The notes under the pieces were generated by a model. It saw only the letters and a program-made list of their open reading frames with translations. It ran no database searches and was not told where the DNA came from. 64,000 bases of DNA from Terfezia claveryi (taxonomy: Eukaryota > Ascomycota > Pezizomycetes > Pezizales > Pezizaceae). The position numbers and the translations under genes are program-made. Positions 34,054 to 47,600 of this stretch are shown here, piece after piece. Location of the stretch: positions 372,001-436,000 of the forward strand of contig WHUX01000017.1 of assembly GCA_015179025.1 (NCBI GenBank). Reading direction: 5' to 3'. Position 1 is the first letter of the stretch. Every line of letters starts with the position of its first letter.

Positions 34054-36143
34054 ATGTTCAAGAAGAAAGCTCAAGTATACATCAACTTCTTCCCCCCCGA
34101 CCCCCCACCTCTTACTTCACTCTACCTGCTAACAAAAACCCCAATCCCCACCCATAGGTAAAACCCTACGCCCCCCTCCGCTCCTCCGACCGCCGGAAAA
34201 TTGCCCAATCACTCATTGACGAATTTAACCTCACCCCTCCACCCTCCCAAGACCGAGATGCCGTCGTCACAGCCTTACGAAACTCACTATTACCAGATAA
34301 TATCACCTCAGCGAAGTTTACGACGAATCTAGGCCCAGATCTGGATCAGGTCCAAGGGGTGGTTTATGTAGGGTCACATGCACCGGGGGAAGAGACACAG
34401 AGGCCACTGTGGGTGAAGGTGGATGGGTTGATGTTTCCTACTGGTACGTAACGACCTTGGTTGTTGGGTGGGTGGGTGGTGGCTGATTTTTGGGGATGAG
34501 GGAGGGAGGTAGTTTATACACTCTGGAAAAACCCAAAACTACTACCCCTGTTACATACGCACCCTCCGGTTATGGAAAAGCTGTATACAGGCGCGGATTT
34601 GATGACGCCAGGGCTAATTGGGCCGCCGTTTCCGCCAAGGGCTACGAAGGGGAGACTGGTGGGGATTGCATCGAGTGAGAGTCCGAGTGTGGCGTTGGCG
34701 GTGGGGGTGGCGGAGGTGGATATTTCGAAGTTGGAGAAGGTTGTGGGCGAGAAGGGGAAGGCGGTGAGGATACTACATTGGTTTGGAGATGAGCTTGTGG
34801 GGGGTGCAAGGGAGGTACCGGAGAAGGTGGAGGGTGTGTTTGATGATGATGTGTGTGGGGAAGCGGAGAATGGGGGGGTTAGTTTAGAGGGGTTGTCGTT
34901 AGCGGAAGACGTAGGGAAGCAAAAACGTGAGGAAGGGCAGGGTGAGGCCGAACAGCAGCAGCAGCAACAACAACAACAACTTCCTGAACTAAGAACAAAA
35001 GGTATAGCAATCCCTCATATTATCTTACACATCAAAAAGCATCCCCACTAACCCCTGTCAGAGATCGACGACACCTTCCACAACGCCTTCATCTTCGGCC
35101 TCCACCACCATTTTCACTCCAAGACCCACACCACCATCGAAACCCCCATCAACCCCTCCGCATTCATGTCCACCCTCGTCCTGCCATTTCTCCCTCCCTC
35201 ATCCTACTTTGACGCAACCCTAGGTTCCCTCTCATCCATCCACCCCTCCCTCCAAATCAAGAAAACCTCGTGGAAAAATATCGCAAAGTTTCTAAAACAC
35301 CTCGACAAGGAGCAATTCCTGAAGACGAAAAATAGACAGGGGAATGAGGTTGTAGTGGTTGATATCGACTGGGACGATGAGAGGATTAAAGATTTTGTTC
35401 CGTATAAGCTACCTATTCCCGCGCCTGCAACAGCCACTGCCACTGCTACCTCTTCTGGAAGTGGCAGAGCAGCCGCTGCGACAGGAGTCTTAAAAGTTCT
35501 TGACCTCTACAAACCCATCCCCAAGCTCTTCCCCATCCTCGAAGCAATCAACGCCAAGCCAAAGGAAATCTACACCCCCACGGACCTCAAATCCCTCTTC
35601 TCCACCTACCTAACCCAAGAAACTACCCCTCACCCTACCAACCGCCGCCTTGTAACCCTCAACCCCCTCCTGGCAAATACACTCCTCTCCCCCAGCACCT
35701 CCCCCGAGGACCGCGCATCCCTCTCCTCAAACACCGCGAAACGCGACCACCTAACGCAATCCTTCCTCGCTCTCTGCAGCCCCTACTATGTTGTCCTGAA
35801 ACCCGGCGAGATCTACCCTGGTGGAGGAGTGAAGGCAGTTGCGGGCCAGCCGCCAAAGATTACAATCACGGTAGAGCATAAGCGCGGGAAGATCATGACG
35901 AGGATTGTCGGCGTGGAGAGGTTTAGTATTGACGCTGGGGCGTTGGGAGAGGAGTTGAGGGTCCTGTGTGCGAGTAGTGCGAGTGTGGCGGGTGTGGCGG
36001 GGTGTAGTCCGAAGAATCCGCTGATGGAGGTTATGGTACAAGGCCCTCACACGGGAGCTGTGAAAGCGAGGTTGGAAAAGAAGGGGGTACCAGGGAGGTG
36101 TATAGTTTGTGTGGATGGGAAGGGGGCCGGAAAGAAGAAGTAG
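34054..36143 (+). CDS. Tma64/eIF2D translation initiation and recycling factor
   Basis: Exons are 34054..34074, 34158..34443, 34513..35001 and 35062..36143, giving 625 residues in one frame. The 21-nt first exon (MFKKKAQ) is joined to VKPYAPLRSSDRRKIAQSLI, the family N-terminus. The PUA region follows (PLWVKVDGLMFPT, VYTLWKNP, LMTPGLIGPP). Next come an acidic linker with a nine-residue poly-Gln tract and a winged-helix/SWIB-like section (KKTSWKNIAKFLKHLDKE, LFSTYL). The C-terminal SUI1 domain is PPKITITVEHKRGKIMTRIVG and ends in a Lys run. eIF2D/Tma64 releases tRNA and mRNA from post-termination 40S subunits in the cytosol. Length and domain order are normal. Confidence 0.92.
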
Positions 36144-37442
36144 GTGAGGAGGGGGTGGGAATGGGTATGGGACTTTCTTTCTAATTTCTCGACTTTTTTT
36201 TTTTTTTTTTCGTCCATGAGGTTTTCGTGGGTATATGCTCTATGTATTTGTTTGACAAATAACAGGTCCAAACCTGTTGGGTTGTTTATTCTGGTTCTCG
36301 TAACCGATAGTTATACAGTTTGGGGAGTCTTTGCAATTGATAGTCCAAACTCGTGGCTACATCAGTACATGGAAAGTTATTGCATATTCTGCAGGTTGAT
36401 GCGCAATAACATTTCCCCCCGCATTGTACATATATATTTAAATGTTTGCGTAGGCCAGTGCAAGGTGCAAAGAAATACACTTTATTAAAATATCTCTCAC
36501 AGATGCTTTGGGTATTTTAGGTAGGATCGACACCTGGGTTGGTACAGCTTACAGTACATAGTCCCGTGCAATGCCGCCCCATGCCGCACCCGATGTCGCC
36601 ATAACATCCAAGAACATCTCCAACTACCCACCACCACCGGACCCCTACGAAACCTCAGAAACCTCACAACATACCCAACCTAACCATACCATACCATATG
36701 CAATCTCGAGCACCAAAAAAAAAAAAAAAAAAAAAAAAAATGCCAGGTGAGATTCCTTAATAAATGGTGGGTAAAAAGCCGGGGAATTTAAAGTATGTTT
36801 GGGGGGGTTAGGCAATTAAGATATATATATATATATACATTACATATATATGATCAACCTATATCAATTCTCAAACAGAAATTCGAATTCAGCACATCTA
36901 CCATCTGGTTACCACCCTCACCATCTACATAACAAGAAGCACAAAGTAGATCTAGATCTATCCCTCCTACCACAGACTTCAATGCAAGGAAGCAGCAGAC
37001 CTCCTTCTACATAAACACCAATACAAGCTACTTATGTATACAGCCCTCACACCAAAGCAGCACGATAACTCTCTAGAACTCACTATTCAACACCAAGACC
37101 AACACCCAGCCCATTCCAATACAGAACAAAAGGGACAGAAGTGACTATAGTCTGTGTTCAAAGCAAAAATACGCCAGTCATCAAGAACCACGAGCCAAAA
37201 GATCTGAGTAGTTTCCAGAATCCAACTGAAGATTGCCCGCTCGTCAAGAATCACAAACCCAAAAATTTAATGCAAAACAATCCCAGTGGGTAGAGGAAAG
37301 ACAGTACACGAATGAGCCAACCAAGAGACAGCAAGATGCAGGGCTAAGCACCAGAAACCGCAAACCGCAAACGAAACAAAGCAAACCCGAAAACGCCGAT
37401 TGGTATGCAAATCCTCTTCTTCAAAGACCCGAAATGCCTCGA
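36144..37442. other. Intergenic region between convergent genes
   Basis: No gene is supported. It contains a 26-nt A-run (36715-36740), a short (TA)n at about 36820-36837 and AC-rich sequence. Confidence 0.55.
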
Positions 37443-38708
37443 TCACTTGGAGCCAACAGCACCATATATCCTGCCTAGCCCACCCAATAGCCTCTGCCTT
37501 TCCAAGCCCTTCTTCACTGGCACGACAACCCCGTCACGCAACCCCTCTACTTTCTCCTCATCGCCCCACCACAAATACTGAACATACACCATCGCATCCT
37601 GGCATAACACCCCGCTCGCTCCCAAAAAAAATGGCAGCGTATTCGCCCACCACTCACTCCTCTTACTCCCCTCTGGTCCTGCAATTCCTCCGCCGCCATA
37701 TGGCTCATAATCGGCCCATCCCAAGGGGTTCGTCAGGAGCGAGAGGGAGTAGAAGAGATTTCCAAAAAAGGCGGCAACGAAGAGCATAATACTGAGTCCG
37801 GCGGTGGTGCGGCGAGTGTAGTTTTTATAAAGCTGAGGAAGGCGAGAGGTGCAGTATCTAATCGACGCAAATTAGCCAAGACCAGATAATCAATCCTAAA
37901 GGGAAACTTACAGAGACGTGCTAACCCATGACAATATTTTTCCCAAAGTATCAATGCTAATCCAATCTCCAGAGGTGCTGATTTGGACCGGCTCAAGAGC
38001 AACGGCCGCACCCCCGCCTATAAATGGAAAAACATATTTCCTCTCTGGGCGCGCTGACACAATTGCCACCACCGTCGCAAACATAAGCATCATTTGTGCC
38101 GTCTTTCCCATTCCAAAGCTACTTGAAGCACTCCCGTAGCTATACGCCCTCTTCTCCTTCCTCTTCATCTCTGACGCACTACTACTCGCATAGCTCCCCA
38201 TCAGAGAACTACTCGGGCTTTCTGGCGGGCTAAGACTGACGCCATGAATCACAACCGGCACGCCCTTTCGCTCCCGATCACCGGAATCATCAGAATCGGT
38301 AACGACAACTTCAAGGGCGCTATATCCCGAAGCCTTCTTCCCAGTTATACCAAACACTCCATACCATATAAACTGTAACATAAGGGCAAAGTCGACAGTG
38401 ACATAGTACGCGCCAATGGCCTTCTGGAAGAACATCTGGTTCAGGATAACCGTCCCCAGAAAGTTACATATATCGCCCAGGAACCAGTTGAGCAGGAATA
38501 AAGCCGATAGGCCCTCAACAGAACGATTTCGATAGTTTTTGATCACTTGCGGAATTTGGCTGAAGAGCCACGCGGATATGGAGCAGAGGCCCAGGACAGA
38601 TGATATGAGCGATAGGTGAGAGGGAATGCATGTGCCAAAGAAGATGGAGAGGTTGACGAGGTATGGTGCTGCTGGAGAGCAGAACTCGGGTAACGGTGAT
38701 GGGTCCAT
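37443..38708 (-). CDS. PQ-loop vacuolar amino acid transporter (Ypq/Stm1/PQLC2 type)
   Basis: Two exons (37912..38708 and 37443..37857) with a 54-nt intron give 403 residues. Two PQ-loop repeats are visible: SAWLFSQIPQVIKNYRNRSVEGLS near residue 50, and SRLPQLYKNYTRRTTAGLS restored by splicing near residue 275. About seven hydrophobic helices surround them, and a Ser-rich loop separates the halves. Family members export cationic amino acids from vacuole or lysosome. Gln-Pro pairs in both motifs and the family length are normal. Substrate is inferred from the family. Confidence 0.88.
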
Positions 38709-40946
38709 GATTGCGGTTGAGGCTGGTTGATAGCCGGAGAGAAGGAGGAATGAAGGATAAGAAAGAAATAGGGTCGCGAGAGATAGACTATCTACTCAGC
38801 TTTAGCCAAGTGAATATTGGCAGAACCCGACCGTGGAGGTGGGAGGGGGGCTAGAGGCGAGAACAGGTAAGGATCAAGCTTCCTATCAAGGTGGCTGTCC
38901 GTCTGTAGTACCACCGTCCAATCTATTTACTCCAGATATGGATGATAAGGAGTCGGCAATGCTGGGGTACTGCGGCTCCCCTTCGAGAAATGGAAACCTA
39001 AAGTTCGGAAACAGAAATGTGATGAGTATTCTTCGTTCCAATCTATTGGCAACAAGCGGCAGTGGCATCCAATATAAACGGCCCTCACTCGTTCGCTGAC
39101 CACACTACTCCACTAAAGCACAAGGCATTACAAGGGTATGTCTCGTGATGGTTTTGGGGGGGTAGGTAGTCGTTCTCACCGGCCGTTCGTTTTTTCTGGA
39201 GAGTTGCTTCCTATCGGGTTCTCTGGTCAGCTAGTTCAAATGCATCTCTGGGCCTTGTTTGAAAGCGAACCGATGAACCAAGAGCTTCCGGGATCCTCAG
39301 ATTCCCACAGCTTTAAAAAGCAAAGCACAGCAGGGAGATGTGGAATTCTATTATTCCAAGATGGAATGATAACACAAGAAACAGTCCAGACAGAGGAGGG
39401 CAGCGGATCCTTCGTATTCAGCAAGGAAACTAAAATGCATAGTACCCACTCAGCAGTATCGACACCCCACTCAGGAGTACCCGCACCTAATGGCAGCCGA
39501 AATGGCCCCATACCTTAAGTCTCAGTGGACTAGTGGAATTGGGGTTGGGGTTGGGGATGGGGGAGTTTTCACTATATTATTCTGCTGCGCTGCTCCCAGA
39601 GCCCGATGGTTGAGGACGAGCTGCTGGGTAATTGGCTGTGCGGTGCAGCAATCTGAGATCTGGGCTTGTTGGGCCCTTGAACAACCCCTGCCCGCTTTGG
39701 GTAGTCCAGGTTCGTCAGGCGACGCTTAACCACAGTGAGGAATTGATAACGTAACGAGTAGGGTGAGCTAGGGGGGGAGGTAAACAACAGTTCCTACTAC
39801 CGTATGCCTATACGATACGATACTGTGCAGAATGGAGAAGGAAAAAAGGGAGCGCGCAATGTAGTATATCGCATGCGATACAAGAGGTTTTGGAATTTGT
39901 GTACCATTAGCATTACTTCCTCCAGATTCCCCACCTCCCCTCCCCCCCCCCTTTGGGCTGGGAATCCGAGGCAAAACCTGAGACGAGCTTCGCCGAAACT
40001 CGGTTGCTATCTATACCTATGCTATCTGAGTCAGCCTTGGCTCCAATAACTCATATCAGATATCGGTATAGTCTCATGATATCGGTAGGTTATCAGGGGA
40101 CACGGGGTCGCGTGCGCGTGAGCTCTATTTAGTGATTGAAGCAAGTGACCTGGTTTTTTAGTCTGGTTTTCCGCTCCTGATACCTTGAATCTCGTTAGTT
40201 AGCTTCCCGCGGTGTGCCGCAGAATCTCATGTGAAAACAGCAACCAGACTATGAAAAACATATGGCTGTTTGCGAGCTGGGTACGAAGTATGTATGTACA
40301 TGGCTGGAGATAAGAATCTGAGCTAGTTACCATACGGTCTGGTCTGGTCATGCTTAGCATTACCCACTCACTGGCAGCCTATACCATACCGCGTAATCAT
40401 GCAGGAAATACTTCATTTGAAAGTCCGGGCTGTGCAGATCATTTGAACTTTCTTCTCTCTTCCCTCTTGTGTGCGAGATTGTTCTCTTTGACACAAATAT
40501 GATAAATAAATAAATGTGGTGAAAGGCATGAGGGGGCTGAGGTGGCAAAGGGCCTTCAATTACTTCAACCCTGGCCCCTGCAAGTTGGTTCTGGCCCTTG
40601 CGCACTAGAACAGAGAGATAAGGAAAACGTTTTTTTTTTTTTTCTTTTCTTTTCTTTTCTTTTCTTTTGGGAGGGGGGGGGGGGCCTTTTCTAAGTAAGT
40701 AAGTAAGCCAAAACGTCATTGGGAAAGATAAGTACGTTTACATACGTAGTTTGGAATGCAAAGTTACCCATATCATATATACATACTTATATACATGGCA
40801 TAGATATTGGAGGTTCGAAAATAAAATGCGACTCTCTACTTATTATTCTTTCTCAACTTTCTCAACTCAATTCTTCTACTCCACCTCCACCAACACCAAC
40901 CATATCACACCACCCGGTTCCCCGGCCATCAGAAACCCAACCGGCC

Positions 40947-40977
<31 letters not shown>

Positions 40978-43900
40978 CCGTCAGCAATGTATCTTTATCC
41001 TAAACAGGAAATAAACAAATGAAAACAACGAGAAACCTTAGCGAGATTCGCCAACGCAGCAGCTTTGAAGAATGAAAAAAAAAAAAAGAAAAAAAAAAAA
41101 AAAAAAAAAGGAGAAATAGATCCAACAGCAAAGAGAGAGTGTGTAGGAAATAGAATTTTCCCCACTTCTCAGTTTAAACTATTTTGCTTCTTTCCCAGCG
41201 GCGGGCCCCAGAACCCTTACATGCGTACGCAGTACGCAGTTACTTTATTGGTATTTGGTGGCTTGCGAGGTGCAGTGTCGTTTCGCCGATATGCAGGGTC
41301 CTTGAGCTCATAGCTGCGATAGGTCCAATGACGTTTTGGGGCCAATTTTTGGCCTTCAGACGGATTGCAAATCGACTTAATCTATAAACTGTAGACTAGC
41401 GGAGCAATTGTATCCAGTCTCTATCCGCTCCAGCTTGAGAACAAGCAATGGCTGACTCAACGCAGGGTAATATACACCATGGAAAATAACCCAATTTCAA
41501 CAAAGCAATATGATTTCAACATGCGTCAAGGAACCCAGTGCAGCTCTTTTTGTTTTTGTTTTTGTTTTTCCCTCCTCCTCCTCCCCCTCCTCCTCCTAGT
41601 ACCATGGATCAAGGTATATCTACTTATATGAGCCATTAAAATCCCACCCGTGGTGAGCGAAGAGGCTCAGCAACCTGTTGGAGAGAGGGAGTTCCGAGGA
41701 GGAATTGTATGGTGTGGTGAGTATGAGGAGAAGGACTGAGTTCTATTCAAAACTCAACTCTCCACAATAATTTGAGGCGATTGCTCAGTTTACCGCAGAG
41801 TGCTTTTCTCTAGGGGTCCCTCAAGGGTTTGAGTTAGAGAATCATATATGGTGATATGTTACAGGTGGAGCGGGTTAGAGTTAGTTACTTGTTTTCTTTT
41901 TATCGTGGTGCAACGTAGGGTCTTCGTCATGGGGAGCTCTCTGAGAGATAATCATTAGCAGAGCAATTCTATCTTTGCTATTGCGTGAGTAGAGGAGAAA
42001 TAGACCTATAACCGTCTTTTTAGAGTGGATGTTGGTGTACGGTGTTTCCAAAATATCTAAAGATACCCGCTAGTAACGCTCTTTGGAAGTTTGTATTCCA
42101 TTGCGACCTGTGTAGAGAAGATAACGTCATTAATATTCAGGGTAACACTCAAATATCACATTCCCAACGGTAAACCGATCAGGTTGTTTTTTAGGTCTTC
42201 CGGGAAAGGCATAAGGCAATATTTTCAAGGTTATGCACTGAGGAAGAGCAACCTATATTAGAGGATTTCTACGAGAAGACTCTCGATCCTGCTCAATATA
42301 CTTCTCCAGGTTACCACCCCCAAAGATGAGCCGTGCTGTCATTAAAAGCAATGCTTCCGGCGCCTAGTATCAAGACAATTTGCACATCTGACGGAAAAAT
42401 TCAGGACTTGTCATGTAAGTTGTAGCAGATACCACCACGCTCAGCGCACACAACCTTGAAGAAGTGAATATCACGTCGTTGAGATGGATAGATTTCGAGC
42501 GACATGGCATGCTTGTGTTGTTGGGAATCCAGTTTTGAGACTTAGACTAGAGATGTTCTATGTCCTTGACGGTGAAAGGGAGGGGCTGCTTTTGGTATTT
42601 CTTGGAGGGCTGGCACAGAGTTCCTACGCATAATTGACATCCTCTCCAACTACAATGATTGAAAATGGCAGGAAACAGCCTATCAATCCCTGTTTTATTG
42701 TTGAGCAGATTATCCTCAGCTGGATATTAATTTAGAGATGTATGTTCATTGGCCCAGATTCTGGATGCATCCAACGAACAATTCTTTCTGCCGTCCGCTT
42801 CCACGATGTCAGTGCACAATAAGCGCGACCAAATTTCGCTCTTTAGCGCTCAGATGTGCTTTCTCCCGTCAGACCTCCTCAATCTAAGATTAGCAAATTC
42901 CTGCCCCATGGTATGTTGATATTTCAGCTGGCAATAAGTACTTTGTCTTGCCTGAACAGGAGTGTAACCAACCCAGGTATGTCCGAGACTATGCTGATGG
43001 CGTCTCCTTAGGTTGACTTATAAGACTTTCTCACTCAACGACATAGAATAACAAAAAAGAGTTACCCTGAAGCCTACTGGTGTTCTCAGCAAGTCCTCTT
43101 TCTGCACTATCTCCATAGCCTTTCGAAGAGTTAAAGCAAAACATAATCTATGAAGGGGCATTAATTCATAGACTTTTTGATTTGTATTGACCTACCATTA
43201 AAAACGTACCCATACCGCACATGTGGAGTAGATTCTTTTTTTTCTTTTTTTTTCTTTTTTTTTTTTTCTCTTTTTTTTTTTCCGATGAGAACTATCTAAA
43301 TAGCAAAAATAGAAATAAGAACACTCTGGAGCTACTGCCACTTTAATTCGCAGTAATATCCTTAAATTTGGGGATCGTCTCCGTCTCCAAAATAGCAGAT
43401 GATTCTGACTTCCTCCATAATGACGGGTTTTCGCAATCACCCGGAATTGCTTTATACCCAGGATCGTACGCTGGAACCTCTGTAACACTCGCTCTTTAAC
43501 ACCATTGTATCTACCCCGAGATTTCCCTGAGCTCCTTCCTGTTATACTCAAGGTTAGAGATTTCATCAATGTACTAGAGACCTCTGGCACCAACTTGCCT
43601 CTTACCTGGCTGTTATTTAAGTCGATTGGGCAACGTTTCTTATCAACATATAATCCCATCAGTAAAGTGAGCAATATAAGCAACCTCCTCTGGACCCAGA
43701 TCGCTGAGATGTTGTCAGGCGCCAAGCTCCAGATCTGTGCTCTTACCGGAATATAGTCTCATGCCACTCGGTAGCACAACTACTGGTCCTACTATGACCT
43801 GTATACCATGGCTTTCGCAAAGGGTGGTTTATACTGTAGCAAGATAGCTTCAGGATATTGTTGCATATGAAGACCGAGAACTGGTTTCCATCGTTTTAGA

Positions 43901-44652
43901 CATGGATGCTACTTGGAATGTTAAAAGTTTGGAGTACTGCGAGATTGTGGTGACAGTGGTCTTGAAGGCATTGTACCTAATCCTTTATATATGCGTGCAG
44001 AATAAATTAGCCATATAATAAAGTGTATTGCATTTATCACAGCAACATGCGTACACATACAATTACCTATACCATATCATATAAAAGAAGTACATCATAT
44101 ATCATATCTATCATATCCGACAAGAACAAGTACCAAACACAATCTATGCAGGAAACGTATCTCATTTCTTAACAAACACATACTTCCTACACTTTTTTGC
44201 TCCACCAATTCCCAGTTCCATTCCCCATGCTACCCGTCCCAATGTCAACCCCTCCTTTTCCCTATCCGCTATTCCTCAGTTTACACTCCCAGACTCAGTC
44301 CGCATAACAGTCAATATCCTACCATAGCATAGCATAATATACACGCAATAAAAAGCACTACACAAAAAAGGAAAAAAAGAAATGGATTAGAAAAAACCGA
44401 AAACCCCGCTGCGTGAAACATCGAGTATCGTACGTATACCTCTCTCACCCTGAAACCTCCCTCCCCCTTCCTGAACGAGGACCTCAATTCCCAACTCCAG
44501 AATGTATACATATTCAAGCGTGCCTTGCATGGCCTTAAGCTATTTGCGAGGCTGACTACTCAAACATACCTATAATTAACACACGAAATTAGACGTTTAA
44601 CATTCATCCCCAAAAGATTAAAACGAAACAAAAAAAACGGCAAAGTCAATAC
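38709..44652. other. Gene-poor region of about 5.9 kb
   Basis: Open frames are short, overlapping and without known domains. Simple sequence is abundant: a TTTTC tract at 40637-40668, A-runs at 40947-40975 and 41069-41109, and T-runs at 43234-43280. Two AACCAGACT-family motifs at 40160 and 40242 face each other 94 bp apart, and a CAGGGTAAC pair faces inward at 42138 and 43072. It may be transposon debris. Confidence 0.5.
40159..40252. mobile_element. Possible 94-bp inverted-repeat element
   Basis: TAGTCTGGTT at 40159 and AACCAGACTA ending at 40251 form inverted ends. The right copy is bordered by TGAAAACA and TGAAAAACA, an imperfect direct repeat, so this may instead be an old version of the short insertions seen elsewhere. 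Confidence 0.35.
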
Positions 44653-47600
44653 TCACAACCCCTCCATCATCCTATCCACCTCCTCCACCTCCTCCTCTCC
44701 TACTCTCCGAGCCCCCGCCTGCCCATCCACCACAATTACCACTGCCACCCCGACCGCATACGCCTCCCTCACACAACATGCAAAACACGTCCTCCTCAAA
44801 TCCGCCACGAGGGCAGCTACTCCCCAAAAACTACACCATGCCCGTGCAAAGACTTCATTATCGTGCACGCCGAAGGCTTCGACGACGAGGACTTCGTCGA
44901 GGGTATTGTTGAGGGTGAGATGTTCCGGCGGGGATTCGCTGTTCTGCGAAGAGTGGGAGTGGTGGTGGGGGGAGAGATGGGAGAAACCATCTTCATCTTC
45001 CTTCTCCTCTCCAGATTCCGAGCGGGAAGGACTCGATGCATAACTCGCACTTGCACTCTCCTCTCCCTCAGATAAATCACTTTCAGAGCAACTCTCCTCA
45101 TCCTCCGACTTTGTCGCATTTGGATGTCTACTCCCTTTCCTCCCCCTTGCAGGCGGGGCCCGGGGCTTATGTTTCATCCTCCTCACTCTCTCCCCACCAC
45201 TCCCACAGGAACTCTCCCCAGCTCTCACCATCTTCGGTCCCCAATTCTCAATTTCGACGAGGGAGTCTACTTTAACCGCACGATAGTAGTACTTATTAAA
45301 CAGCACATGTGGCCCATTGCTACACGGATAAGCTGCAATAAACGGGGTATCATAACGGAGATTAACTTTCCAGCTCCTATGCCTAATCGCAAATGTGATA
45401 CTCGCATCGAGTGTTGAGGCTTGGGTCTTGGGAGACTGTGCGCGGAGAACGTGGGGGCCGGTAGTGGCGAGGGATCCACCGGTAGTGGAGTTAGGGACGG
45501 GAAGGTGCGCGAGGCCGAGACCGATACCTCCTGCGGCCCCACCGCCGGGGATGGGGAGGATGGAAGATGTTGGTGGTGGGGGGGGTTTTGCAGAGATTGC
45601 CGCTCCGAGGGAAGGTTTAGTGGGGCGATGGGGTTGGCGGGGGGGGCAGAGAGGGGGGAAACGACTTCTTCCAACATTGTCCCTGCGGCGGATGGATGAA
45701 CGCTGGTTCCCCCTGGAGAATCCATCACGAGCGGTTCTGCCTCAGTGAAGTTCAGCCGTTCAATTCTGATCGTGTCCGTCTGCTGCGTGCTATCTGGGAT
45801 GATTAAATCATAATCCACCGTCTTATAATTTCCCATCGACTTCGGCCCTAGAGGATCACTCGCTGCCTGCATATTCCTTACATCCGCAGCACTCAACTTA
45901 ATGATACTATTTCCCGGAAGTTTCCGTTGGTTGATATTCGCAGCCTCAGCTCTGTCAAGATCGGGGGAGCTGATACATGGGCCGAGCCAGCCAGCGATCT
46001 GTGACACACCCTTTGCGGCACCGAGGACTTTTCCCACAATGCATTCCCATGACCAGTATGTATGCCCGCGGTATTGGAACCCAACATTGGGCGCGGTGCA
46101 GGGGAGGTCGCGCAAGGAGGGTAGAGTATCGGGGTCGCAGTCTGTTAGGGCGTTCATAAGGATGAATGGCATACTAGGTCCTGGGAGGATTAGCCCAGTA
46201 AACCAGGCCATGCACGCTGTACTGCGGTCTTCGAGGACGTGCGAGGGAGAGTCTTCCTCCGTTAGAGTATAGTTGACTTCATGCATATTCGGCCATCTGT
46301 AGATAAGTGCGTGTGAGTATAAAGATGTCCCATCGAGGTGAGGTCAAGCAAATACGTACTTTAACGTCCAAGCAAATTCCTTCAAAGCATCCACCTGACT
46401 CTCCTTATTCTTAAACCCAAAGCTCACACTGGAGCTCCCCTCCTTTGCGACCTTTGGAGGCTGGATCTCAACATTCTCAAGCCACCGCTGCGCAAGTACT
46501 AGATCCCAGCTGACCTTCTCCGCTATTGCCGTCTGCGGCCGCACAACTCCAACCCGCAAGTATAGTTCCAACGCCAACAACAACTGGTGGAAAAACGCAT
46601 TTGTGACACCAGGCTCAGAACTCCGAAGGAAGCGAGAAACGACTTGGTTTTCCGGGAGGGAAAAGTCAATCCACGAGGGCCGGAGGAGGGATGATATTAG
46701 ATCTGATATCTGGGTTTCGATTGAGTAGCCGTTTTGATTGGGGCGGTGAGGCTCGTAGAGGAGGAAATTGTAGATCTGATCATGGAGGAGTGCGGGTTCC
46801 TAAGTCAATATTAGCACTCGATATTTGGGACCTGCTGAAGTAGACAACCCACATTCTCTTCAATTCCCCTATCTTGTAAATTCCTTAACCGATCCACCAC
46901 ATAAATCATACTCAACTTTCTGACCTTTATCCTCCCGCCTCCTGTACTCTGCAAACTCAACTCAGTCCCCGTCATATCGTTCACTCCTGCCCGCCAGGTA
47001 CTACTAAATCCTGCCACATAACAGCTCAATGTGACCGTTCCCGGATACCTCCCAAAAGCATGGCACATGGCCGGTCTCTCCAAAGCCTTATCCTGGGTAG
47101 TTGCAGATGACATATCACCATAAACCGCCTCTTGGAATGCCGCACAATCCGTATCTTCATCCCATTCATTTCCAGCCGAGACAAAAAAACTATAATTCCC
47201 TCTCGGCGCGCCTATAATCTCCCGAATATTCCCCCGGAATAGTGGTGTACCGTTGCTTATTAAATCCGCTGCATCTTTCGGATCCAACTCCGGGTCATCT
47301 CTCGGTGGTGGCCAATGCGGCTTTGCGACAATCGCCGGATCGGGGGGGCGGTCTATCAGCGGCGCAGGACCTAAATCAGATCCCCGTTTACTATGACTTG
47401 TCCCTGGCCGCGGGAGATATTCGATTTCCCGCACTCCAGACAGTGGATGCTCAGACGCTGCGTCATAGTAATCAAGATCCCTCCTTCCCTCCTGGCCAGG
47501 TGGAGCTGGCGGTGGTGGAATGCTCTGTGAGCGAGGTAGATACTCAATTTCCCTGACCTCCCGCGGGTCTCTAGTCGACGGCGCCATACTCGGAGCACGG

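Noticed and set aside
39541..39566. Telomere-like GGGGTT repeats
   Set aside because: Only three units; too short and not the fungal TTAGGG type.
42138..43072. hAT element bounded by CAGGGTAAC ends
   Set aside because: Similarity does not extend beyond about 11 bp and no 8-bp duplication flanks the ends.
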